From positions 1 to 15,475 of the forward strand of contig JAJPZL010000429.1 in NCBI GenBank assembly GCA_021204375.1: a stretch of DNA of 15,475 bases, in the 5' to 3' direction. This DNA is from Bacteroides sp. Lineage in GTDB: Bacteria > Bacteroidota > Bacteroidia > Bacteroidales > Bacteroidaceae. Numbering within the stretch: position 1 is the stretch's first letter; the number at the start of each line of letters is the position of its first letter. Below the pieces are notes generated by a model. That model ran no database searches. It saw nothing but the letters and a program-made list of their open reading frames with translations, and was not told where the DNA came from. Position numbers and translations under genes: made by a program. Below, one piece after another: positions 8,604-15,475 of the stretch.

Positions 8604-10230
8604 ATGAAAATTATATACTAAATCCGATAAAGCTTTTATTGCTGATAGCAGGCTTCTCGTTTGTGTTTACCGCCTGTTCTGATGATGACGATGGTAATGT
8701 GGTTCCCAATCGTCTGTTCCGGCCTCTTTTTGTTAACGATAGTATTTATGCTCACAATAACTCTTTGCATATTGTATGGTATGATATTAAAGATGCCCGT
8801 GGTTACCTGGCTGAGATCAGTCTGGATGATTTTACAACGGTTCTGGAAAGTGTGGAGACTACCGGTACGGTGGCCGACTTCAGGGGGCTTGAGTAGGAAA
8901 CTGCGTATGGTATCCGTGTAAAGGCTCTCCATGAAGACCCGGCGGAAGATTCTCATTATGCGGTTTTTGAGGGTAGATTGTCCACAGAAATGAAACCTGT
9001 TATCAATATGGGCAGGCCATTGGTTGATCTTTCACCCACTTCGGCTGTTATTGCTTGGGACGATTATCAAATGGGAGATGAGCTCTATGTGATAAGTAAA
9101 TTATTAGTTTACGAGGGTGAAACATTGATCAGTACCATTACTACCGGTCTGGCGAATAAAAGATATGAGTTAACGGGATTGACTCCGGATACTGAATATA
9201 CCGTTGTTCTGGGAGTAGAGGATGAGATGATGGGACAAATTGGCTCTGTTACCTTTACTACCTATCGTGCGGATATTATTATAGTGGGTGAGGGAGAAGA
9301 TCTGTATACGCTAATAAAGAGTGCTCCCGAAGGTTCTACTTTCCTTCTTCCGGCCGGCCGTACCCATGCAATGGCAACCACCGGTAATGTACCGATGGAG
9401 TATAGCTTTACCCTGATCGGTGGTGAAACCGGAGATGATAGCAAAGTACGTTTCTATGTAGATGGTGAGTTTGAACCGGTAGCCGGAGGAAGTGTGGATC
9501 ATATGCGTTTCAGGAATCTGGAGATCAATGGATTTGGTGATACCGACGGTGATTATCAAACCGGTATGTTTATCGCCGATGGAGGAAATGACTTTACACT
9601 GGGTACCCTTGAATTTACAGATTATGATATTAAACATGCACAGTGGGCATTTGTTTACCTGAAAGGTACGAATCAGGTAATTAATGAGGTCATTATTGAG
9701 AACTGTACACTGACCGATCTGGGTTCACAGTGGGGACAAGAAGCTCCGATCTGTGGCGTAGAAGCTGCTAACAGTGGTTATAATAGTGTTATTATGCGTA
9801 ATTCTACTCTCGCTGATTGTCCGGCAGGGGTAGTAACCAGTAACCGGAATGCTGCCGGAAGTATTACTATTGAGAATTATACGTTCTATAATACCATGCG
9901 TGCTCCTTTCATGCTGATCAATTATAAAACTTACAATGTAGCTGGTACCATTACTATTCAGAATAATCTCTTTGGAGAAATTATATAACCCGGGGACCTG
10001 AATATAGTACCCGTGGAGCAGTCGTTAATGATGCTGCACTGGCACAGTCACCGTTTATTTCTGATAACTATGCAACTACTGACTTTACGATGGAAGAGTA
10101 CCCGATACCGGGTATGGGTAGTGCAGGAGGAGATTCAGAAGCGGTATTCCAGGATACTCCGAACGGCGATCTTACTATTATTAGTAATACCATGAAGCGA
10201 TTAAAGGCAGGAGACCCCCGTTGGTATTAA
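8604..10230 (+). pseudogene. FN3/DUF4957/DUF5123-type surface lipoprotein, disrupted
   Basis: This is the third gene of the operon, in the position of SusE/SusF-like surface glycan-binding proteins. It begins MKIIY, then goes out of frame at 8619-8621 (codon 6). One added base joins it to NPIKLLLLIAGFSFVFTAC with lipid Cys25 and a DDDD stretch. Two fibronectin-III-like modules follow (about residues 30-215; SAVIAWDDY and LTGLTPDTEYTVVLGV are typical). A beta-helix-like region then resembles DUF4957/DUF5123 proteins and ends in the characteristic GDPRWY; the family names are from recognition, not a search. Lesions are the early frameshift, a TAG at 8894-8896 (codon 98, GLE-ETAYGIRVKA), and a missing base at about 9986 (codon 462), after which TRGPEYSTRGAVVND continues in the next frame. 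Repaired, it is 542 codons plus stop. An in-frame ATG at 8592 would add four residues. Confidence 0.82.
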
Positions 10231-10251
10231 AAAATTATAGTTAATTCATCC

Positions 10252-10285
10252 ATAAACCGGAACAAATCTCTCTGTTCCGGTTTAT
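10252..10285 (+). terminator. Terminator of the SusCD-type operon
   Basis: A perfect 13-bp inverted repeat (10252-10264 and 10273-10285) with an 8-base loop begins 22 bases after the last stop codon of the operon. The 3' arm ends in TTTAT. The terminator is intact although the genes before it are decayed. Confidence 0.75.
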
Positions 10286-10318
10286 CTGCTTACTTTGAGT
10301 TGTGGATGGTAAAGCCAC

Positions 10319-10355
10319 AAAAAACAGCCCGGTTATGTGAATAACCGGGCTGTTT
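10319..10355 (-). terminator. Rho-independent terminator of argS
   Basis: A perfect 15-bp stem (10322-10336 and 10341-10355) with a GTGA loop is followed on the minus strand by six T (A6 at 10319-10324). It starts about 27 bases after the argS stop. The structure is symmetrical and could also stop read-through from the plus-strand operon. Confidence 0.88.
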
Positions 10356-10381
10356 GTATATATACTATCGGAGTCTGTATT

Positions 10382-12178
10382 TTACATTCTTTCAGGAACC
10401 TCGATCCCCAACAGTCCCATACCGGTACGAATTACTTTTCCTACATTCTGCGAAAGCATCAGGCGGAATAGCTTCCGCTCGTTGTTCTCTTCACGGAGAA
10501 TGGAGTAGTCGTGGTAGAACTGGTTATACTCTTTTACCAGGTCGTAAGTATAGTTGGCAATGCCGGAGGGACTATAATCTTCACCGGCCTGCTTTACTAT
10601 TTCCGGGAATTCAGAAAGTGTCTGAATCAGGCCGTTCTCCTTCGGATTCAGTTCCGGGTTGCCGGTAAGTTGCTGCGGTATGGTAATTCCTTCTGCTGCC
10701 GCTTTACGAAGTACAGATTGGATACGGGCGTAGGTATATTGTATAAAGGGACCGGTATTCCCGTTAAAGTCAATAGACTCTTTCGGATTAAAGGTCATGT
10801 TCTTGCGGGCATCTACTTTCAGGATGAAGTATTTCAATGCTCCCAACCCTACGATACGGGCTGTTTCAGCCAGCTCTTCCCGGGAAGCGTTTTCCTGTTT
10901 ACCCAGTTCAACCGAGGTCTCCAGGGCGGTCCGGATCATCTCTTCTACCAGATCGTCCGCATCTACTACGGTCCCCTCGCGTGATTTCATCTTTCCTTCT
11001 GGAAGCTCTACCATACCATAAGAGAAGTGTACCAGTCCTTTACCCCATTCAAAACCAAGTTTATCCAACAGGATAGAGAGTACCTGGAAGTGGTAGTTCT
11101 GCTCGTTCCCTACTACATAGATCATTTTATTGATCGGATAGTCGTCGAAACGCAGTTTAGCAGTACCGATATCCTGTGTCATATATACGGAAGTGCCGTC
11201 TGCACGGAGCAGGAGTTTATGATCGAGTCCTTCGGCAGTAAGGTCAGCCCATACCGAACCATCCTCTTTCCGGTAGAAAATCCCTTTTTCAAGTCCTTCC
11301 AGGGCTTTATCTTTTCCAACCAGGTAGGTCTCTGATTCATAGTATATTTTATCGAAACTTACACCCAGCTTGCGGTATGTTTCATCAAATCCTTCGTATA
11401 CCCATCCGTTCATGGTAGCCCAGAGTTCCCGTACCTGCGGGTCACCGGCTTCCCATTTTACCAGCATTTCACGGGCTTCGTTCATCAGGGTTGAAGCGGC
11501 TTCTGCTTCCTCTTTGGTCAATCCTTTTTCCATCAGGGAAGCCAGTTCTGCTTTATAATGTTGGTTAAAAGCTACATAGTAATCTCCTACCAGGTGGTCT
11601 CCTTTTTTACCGGAAGAGGCAGGCGTCTCTCCGTTCCCATATTTCTGCCAGGCCAGCATAGATTTGCAGATATGGATACCCCGGTCGTTTACAATATTGG
11701 TCTTTACTACCTTATTACCATTGGCTGCTACGATATTGGCCAGTGCATTTCCAAGTAGGTTGTTCCGGATGTGTCCCAGGTGGAGGGGTTTATTGGTGTT
11801 GGGAGAGGAGTATTCGATCATTACCCGCGGAGCGTTCTCACCGGCATTTTTAATACCAAATTCCTGATCCTGATGGATGAAATGAAGCATCTCCAGCCAG
11901 GAGGGAGCAGCTATGGTGAGGTTCAGGAACCCTTTGATCACATTGAAAGAGGCAACCGAAGGTTCGTTCTCCTGTAGGTAAGCTCCTATTTCCTGTGCTG
12001 TCTGCTCCGGACTTTTACGGGAAATTTTCAGAAAAGGGAATACTACAAGTGTGTAATGTCCTTCGAATTCTCTCTTTGTTTTTTGTATCTGTATGGCAGA
12101 GGGGGGAACTTCCTGTACGTACAGGGACCTCAGTGCCTGTTCTACAGCATCCTGGATCTTTATTTCGATGATACTCAT
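10382..12178 (-). CDS. argS: Arginyl-tRNA synthetase
   Basis: This class I aminoacyl-tRNA synthetase charges tRNA-Arg with arginine using ATP. An N-terminal ArgRS domain (about residues 5-90, IQKTKREFEGHYTLVVFPFL) precedes the Rossmann catalytic core with SSPNTNKPLHLGHIRNN; the HIGH-type motif is HLGH at 133-136. The KMSKS-type loop is KMKSR at 396-400. A C-terminal DALR anticodon-binding domain (about 470-598) starts near GPFIQYTYARIQSVLRKA and ends GIEVPERM. The protein is 598 aa and intact. The ATG at 12178 (MSIIEIKIQD) is chosen because the family starts there and because a TATCTTTG promoter element lies between it and the only longer in-frame start, at 12241. The gene is monocistronic on this strand, with its own terminator. 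Confidence 0.97.
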   Translation of the reverse strand: MSIIEIKIQDAVEQALRSLYVQEVPPSAIQIQKTKREFEGHYTLVVFPFLKISRKSPEQTAQEIGAYLQENEPSVASFNVIKGFLNLTIAAPSWLEMLHFIHQDQEFGIKNAGENAPRVMIEYSSPNTNKPLHLGHIRNNLLGNALANIVAANGNKVVKTNIVNDRGIHICKSMLAWQKYGNGETPASSGKKGDHLVGDYYVAFNQHYKAELASLMEKGLTKEEAEAASTLMNEAREMLVKWEAGDPQVRELWATMNGWVYEGFDETYRKLGVSFDKIYYESETYLVGKDKALEGLEKGIFYRKEDGSVWADLTAEGLDHKLLLRADGTSVYMTQDIGTAKLRFDDYPINKMIYVVGNEQNYHFQVLSILLDKLGFEWGKGLVHFSYGMVELPEGKMKSREGTVVDADDLVEEMIRTALETSVELGKQENASREELAETARIVGLGALKYFILKVDARKNMTFNPKESIDFNGNTGPFIQYTYARIQSVLRKAAAEGITIPQQLTGNPELNPKENGLIQTLSEFPEIVKQAGEDYSPSGIANYTYDLVKEYNQFYHDYSILREENNERKLFRLMLSQNVGKVIRTGMGLLGIEVPERM

Positions 12179-12206
12179 AATCTTGAAAAGGTTTTTATTT
12201 GGTTTG

Positions 12207-12214
12207 CAAAGATA
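12207..12214 (-). promoter_or_regulatory. Putative -7 element of argS
   Basis: The minus strand reads TATCTTTG, an exact TAnnTTTG match, 28 bases before the argS ATG, implying a 5' leader of roughly 20 bases. The same octamer stands before the minus-strand repeat-protein gene. No clear -33 TTTG is seen, but the A-rich double repeat at 12261-12280 lies upstream. Confidence 0.6.
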
Positions 12215-12260
12215 TACATTCGTCTTTATTATTGAAGCCATCTTGACTTTTTATACTTCA

Positions 12261-12280
12261 TTCTTTTTTGTTCTTTTTTG
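12261..12280. repeat. Tandem 10-bp repeat TTCTTTTTTG x2
   Basis: TTCTTTTTTG occurs twice back to back. On the argS strand this is a double A6 tract about 50-65 bases upstream of the -7 element, one helical turn apart. That arrangement would bend DNA or act as an UP-like element; this role is inference. Confidence 0.6.
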
Positions 12281-12595
12281 CCCTTTTCTTACCAAAAATC
12301 TCAGCCATAGATTTACTATGTCTTCGGTTTTTGATAAAAAAATGACTAAAAAACAACTAAAAAATAATTTCGTAAAAAAGACAAGATAACTTCAATAAAA
12401 AAAGCGGATAGAAAGTCATTGCCGGTTCTCTGCAGTTTTTCTGACCGAGGAAAAGGCTAAACAAATACATACTCAATGTGTTAAAAGGTAGTAAAGAAGT
12501 TACCGGAGGATGGAGATTTCTTAAAAACAGAGGATGCTCCATCAAAAAAATATAATCAGTCTGGCTTTTTAAACCGGCTAACGGAATTATTTTCG

Positions 12596-12603
12596 TAATT
12601 TTG
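12596..12603 (+). promoter_or_regulatory. Putative -7 element of the rhomboid operon
   Basis: TAATTTTG matches the Bacteroidota TAnnTTTG element exactly and ends 43 bases before the first rhomboid ATG. No TTTG is present at the expected -33 spacing, although a T-rich stretch (12566-12570) lies slightly further upstream. Confidence 0.5.
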
Positions 12604-12646
12604 CCGGACGATTGTTTTCCTTAAAAAGGACAAAAACAGATTCATT

Positions 12647-13330
12647 ATGATGGGAATACCTACAGTTACCAAAAACCTGCTGATAATAAATGTTCTTTTC
12701 TTTTTTGGGTCCGTGGTGGCACTTAAGCATGGAATTGATCTGAACCATTGGCTGGGTTTGCATTTTTTTATGGGGAAGGACTTTTACCTTTTCCAGTTTT
12801 TCTCTTACATGTTCCTCCATGCTAATCTTACCCATCTTTTCTTCAATATGTTTGCTGTCTGGATGTTTGGGCGGGTATTAGAGTATGTCTGGGGAGGAAA
12901 ACGTTTCCTACTTTATTATATAGTATGTGGGGTAGGTGCAGGTATTGTACAGGAAATAGTACAATATATACATTATACCATAGAGCTTTCCAAATATACC
13001 AGTGTGAATACGGGCATGGGTGTTATTCCTATGATAGAATATCTTAATCTGCTTACTACCGTAGGGGCATCGGGAGCTGTCTTTGGGATCCTGCTGGCAT
13101 TTGGCATGTTGTTCTCCAACCAGTCTCTTTTTATATTTCCCCTGCCGATACCTATCCGCGCCAAATATTTTGTGATCGGATATGCAGCGATTGAGTTATT
13201 CCTGGGAGTAAGTAATAATCCCGGGGATAATGTGGCTCACTTTGCCCATCTGGGAGGAATGATCTTCGGGCTTATTCTGATTTTGTACTGGAAAAAAAAG
13301 AACAGAAATAATGGCACCTATTTTCAATGA
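12647..13330 (+). CDS. Rhomboid family intramembrane serine protease (first copy)
   Basis: This polytopic membrane protease should cleave transmembrane substrates with a Ser-His dyad. The nucleophile is Ser142 in TVGASGAVFG and the catalytic His is His201 in AHFAHLGG. The HxxxN oxyanion motif is HLFFN (His63-Asn67). Hydrophobic stretches fit about six membrane helices. A long linker of about 30 residues (about 104-135) before the active-site helix is an insertion relative to compact rhomboids. At 227 aa it is close to the minimal bacterial rhomboid size. Two adjacent ATG codons (12647, 12650) are both possible. Its 3' end overlaps the next gene by 20 bases, so the two are probably translationally coupled. 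Substrate unknown. Confidence 0.93.
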   Translation: MMGIPTVTKNLLIINVLFFFGSVVALKHGIDLNHWLGLHFFMGKDFYLFQFFSYMFLHANLTHLFFNMFAVWMFGRVLEYVWGGKRFLLYYIVCGVGAGIVQEIVQYIHYTIELSKYTSVNTGMGVIPMIEYLNLLTTVGASGAVFGILLAFGMLFSNQSLFIFPLPIPIRAKYFVIGYAAIELFLGVSNNPGDNVAHFAHLGGMIFGLILILYWKKKNRNNGTYFQ

Positions 13331-14198
13331 TCTTAAACTACAATTTAAGCAGGGGAATATTGTGAAAAGATTTCTTTTTATTAACATTGCCGTTTTTATT
13401 CTTTGTGTACTGGTGACGGTAGTGATGCAGCTGTTTAATTACAGCAGTGTCTCTTTTTTACGTTTTTTTGAACTACCCGCTTCTTTCGGAAAATGGCTGT
13501 GGCAACCCTGGTCGCTTTTCACCTATATGTTTATGCATGCGGATATCCTGCATATTCTTTTCAATATGTTGTGGTTCTATTGGTTCGGGCAACTTTTTCT
13601 GCTGGTTTTCTCTGAAAAGCATCTTCGCGGCTTGTATATTTTGGGTGGACTCTGCGGGGGATTGCTTTATATGATCTCCTATAATCTGTTTCCCTATTTC
13701 CGTCCGGTGGTCGAAGGGCCCTATCTGCTGGGAGCCTCTGCTTCGGTCCTGGCTATTGTGATGGCTGCTGCTTACCGCGAACCTAACTATATGATCCGGC
13801 TACTCTTTTTTGGAAATATACGGTTGAAATACCTGGCATTGGTGGTAGTCGTTACCGATCTGCTTTTTCTTACTTCTGCCAATGCAGGCGGACATATCTC
13901 TCACCTGGGTGGAGCTTTGGGAGGTCTCTGGTTTGCCTCTGCACTGGCAAAGGGACGGGATATGACGCACTGGATCAACCGGATACTGGATGCATTGAGC
14001 GGAAAAGGGTTTGGTAAAAAGCAGAAGTCTAAGATGAAAGTGCATTATAACCGCAGTCCTAAAGATTTTGAATACAATGCCCGGAAGAAAGCAGATACTG
14101 AAGAGGTGGACCGCATTCTGGATAAGATCCGGAAATCAGGCTATCAGAATCTTACTGCGGATGAGAAACAGAAGCTTTTTGATGCAAGTAAACGGTAA
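13311..14198 (+). CDS. Rhomboid protease with C-terminal cytosolic tail (second copy)
   Basis: This second rhomboid differs from its neighbour. The dyad is Ser143 in LLGASASVL and His198 in GGHISHLGG; the HxxxN motif is HILFN (His81-Asn85). After the last membrane helix (about residue 212) it has a soluble tail of about 80 residues that is basic in the middle (GKKQKSKMKVHYNRSP) and ends in a helical segment, ADTEEVDRILDKIRKSGYQN, followed by LTADEKQKLFDASKR. That end segment is common in Bacteroidota rhomboids and may be a regulatory or protein-binding module; this is inference. It is 295 aa and intact. The start overlaps the upstream rhomboid, and the stop lies two bases before the next start. 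Confidence 0.94.
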   Translation: MAPIFNDLKLQFKQGNIVKRFLFINIAVFILCVLVTVVMQLFNYSSVSFLRFFELPASFGKWLWQPWSLFTYMFMHADILHILFNMLWFYWFGQLFLLVFSEKHLRGLYILGGLCGGLLYMISYNLFPYFRPVVEGPYLLGASASVLAIVMAAAYREPNYMIRLLFFGNIRLKYLALVVVVTDLLFLTSANAGGHISHLGGALGGLWFASALAKGRDMTHWINRILDALSGKGFGKKQKSKMKVHYNRSPKDFEYNARKKADTEEVDRILDKIRKSGYQNLTADEKQKLFDASKR

Positions 14199-14200
14199 GG

Positions 14201-15301
14201 ATGAAGTTCTTCGGTAGCCTGCTCTATCTGATCCTGGGAATGGTGAATCTGCTGGTTGCAGGTTTACTGATCTTCTCAGCTTATAGTACGTGGATAAGTC
14301 CGGTAGAGTATCCGGTCCTTTCTGCGGTAGGACTCGCTTTCCCTGCTTTTCTGGCAGTAAATATTCTTTTTATTCTTTTCTGGCTTGTTTTCCGGAGAGG
14401 TTTTTCTCTTTTTTCATTCATTGCCATTCTTATCTGCTGGAGTGCAGTACGGACTTACCTGCCCGTCAATATGCCTTCCCGTGTACCGGAGAATGCTATC
14501 AAGGTGCTCTCCTACAATGTAATGGCTTTTAACAGCCAGGCACCCCATACACCGGGATCTCCCAATCCTATTCTGGAATATATCCGTAACAGCGAGGCAG
14601 ATATTATATGCCTTCAGGAGTTTGTATACTCTTCCGATAAGAAAAAACTGACGCTGGCGGATATTAATAAAGCCTGGGCGGACTATCCTTACCGGAAAGA
14701 GGTGAAACTGGGTGTGAAGAGGAAAAGTGGAAATGCCGTGGCCTGTTATTCTAAATTCCCTGTTCTTTCGGCCCGTTTGATCGATTATGAGAGCGGGTAT
14801 AACGGTTCAGCCCTTTTTACCTTGCTTATTAATGGCGATACGGTTTCAGTGATCAACAATCACCTGGAATCCAATAAGCTCACCTTAGAAGATAAAACTA
14901 TTTATAAGAATATGCTGAAAGATCAGCAGGGAAGTGATCTGCAGGGAGGTGTGAAACATCTGGTGAAAAAGCTGGCCGATGCCTCTTCTTTGCGGGCTCA
15001 TCAGGCGGACAAGATCAGGCAGGTGATCGACTCTATCGGGGATAACCCTCTTATTGTATGTGGTGACTTCAATGATAGTCCTATCTCTTATACCCACCGG
15101 GTGATCAGTAAAGGGTTTACGGATGCTTTCCGGCAGTCGGGGAACGGGCTTGGAATCTCCTACAATCAGAATTATTTTTATTTCCGGATCGACCATATCC
15201 TGGTCAGTAAGAACTATCGTTCCCTGGATTGTACCGTAGATCGTTCTATCCGGGATTCTGACCACTATCCGATCTGGTGTTACGTGGTAAATAAAAAGTA
15301 G
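14201..15301 (+). CDS. Membrane-anchored endonuclease/exonuclease/phosphatase family protein
   Basis: The N-terminal 90 residues contain about three hydrophobic helices, followed by an EEP-fold catalytic domain (about 100-366). All family motifs are visible: LSYNV (Asn106), CLQE (metal ligand Glu140), NNHLESN (His221), GDFND (Asp289, Asn291), RIDHILVS (Asp331) and SDHYPIW (Asp354-His355). EEP enzymes cleave phosphodiesters or phosphomonoesters in nucleic acids, inositol phosphates or lipids; the motifs do not reveal which. The helix count would place the domain on either membrane face, so this needs topology data. It is 366 aa, intact, and starts two bases after the second rhomboid, so it is probably the last gene of that operon. 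Confidence 0.92.
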   Translation: MKFFGSLLYLILGMVNLLVAGLLIFSAYSTWISPVEYPVLSAVGLAFPAFLAVNILFILFWLVFRRGFSLFSFIAILICWSAVRTYLPVNMPSRVPENAIKVLSYNVMAFNSQAPHTPGSPNPILEYIRNSEADIICLQEFVYSSDKKKLTLADINKAWADYPYRKEVKLGVKRKSGNAVACYSKFPVLSARLIDYESGYNGSALFTLLINGDTVSVINNHLESNKLTLEDKTIYKNMLKDQQGSDLQGGVKHLVKKLADASSLRAHQADKIRQVIDSIGDNPLIVCGDFNDSPISYTHRVISKGFTDAFRQSGNGLGISYNQNYFYFRIDHILVSKNYRSLDCTVDRSIRDSDHYPIWCYVVNKK

Positions 15302-15475
15302 ATGTTAATGTATCCTATTCTTACTATTTCCGGGAAAGTCATAATTTCAATGTTCCCCCTTCTTTTATTTTCTGTTTCTACCTCCTTTCCTGCCTTTTAA
15401 TACCGGAAAGATCAACTCTTTTCACCTTTTCAGAGAACCTGTTTTCTCTCTTTAGTAATCCTACTCTACCTATTA
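15302..15475. other. Noncoding end of window, pyrimidine-rich
   Basis: The 174 bases after the EEP gene contain no supported gene and no clear hairpin terminator. The plus strand is strongly C/T-rich from about 15350 onward. Confidence 0.4.

Larger units (their letters stand above)
12215..12646. other. Divergent intergenic region argS / rhomboid operon
   Basis: About 430 bases of AT-rich DNA separate the divergent argS and rhomboid operon. It holds the tandem A-tract repeat and the promoter of the rhomboid operon. A 7-bp inverted repeat (GATGGAG at 12509-12515, CTCCATC at 12537-12543) is followed by A7. The open frames here are short, lysine- or phenylalanine-rich and lack family motifs, so I call no gene. 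Confidence 0.5.

Noticed and set aside
10013..10195. 60-codon frame at the end of the operon
   Set aside because: The neighbouring frame gives the true C-terminus ending in GDPRWY; this one is its shadow.
3453..10230. Programmed frameshifting in the operon
   Set aside because: Five separate sites in three genes, mostly without a slippery heptamer and pseudoknot, plus nonsense codons, do not fit programmed recoding.
12093..12389. Possible small gene between argS and the rhomboids
   Set aside because: Its first part is antisense to argS and its end is low-complexity Lys/Asn sequence. I see no motif and no clear ribosome binding site.
12509..12543. Inverted repeat as a terminator
   Set aside because: The 7-bp stem has a 21-base loop and is followed by A rather than T on the plus strand; no gene ends there on either strand.

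Overview
The window is a chromosomal segment of a Bacteroidales bacterium (phylum Bacteroidota). Evidence: a SusC/SusD-type outer-membrane pair, a TopA without C-terminal zinc fingers, matches to the Bacteroides -7 promoter element TAnnTTTG, weak Shine-Dalgarno sites, and lipoprotein signals with acidic residues after the lipid cysteine. The genus cannot be fixed from the sequence alone.

Layout. (1) 24-2387: topA, intact, then a hairpin terminator. (2) 2461-2999, minus strand: a small secreted repeat protein (DKNYY-like, five 29-residue units), broken by a mononucleotide tract that has apparently grown by two bases. (3) 3453-10230: a three-gene operon of SusC-like TonB-dependent transporter, SusD-like lipoprotein and an FN3/DUF4957/DUF5123-type surface lipoprotein. 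This looks like the uptake core of a polysaccharide utilization locus with no enzyme gene, and every gene is disrupted. I count five frameshifts, all best explained as a missing single base, and three in-frame stop codons. The operon ends in a 13-bp hairpin. (4) 10382-12178, minus strand: argS, intact, with its own terminator and a -7 element that fixes the start codon. (5) 12647-15301: a tight operon of two different rhomboid proteases and a membrane-anchored endonuclease/exonuclease/phosphatase (EEP) family protein, all intact.

The main signal is the contrast between about 6.8 kb of housekeeping and rhomboid coding sequence with no lesion and about 6.7 kb of SusCD operon with eight. Once the lesions are repaired, the three proteins read through with normal family features and whole-codon lengths of 1076, 623 and 542 residues. 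The decay is therefore recent, or the assembly is faulty in just this part. I did not find a convincing new type of biological system. The most informative leads are the collective loss of a glycan-uptake operon and the long G tracts (G8 and G9), which could be slippage sites.
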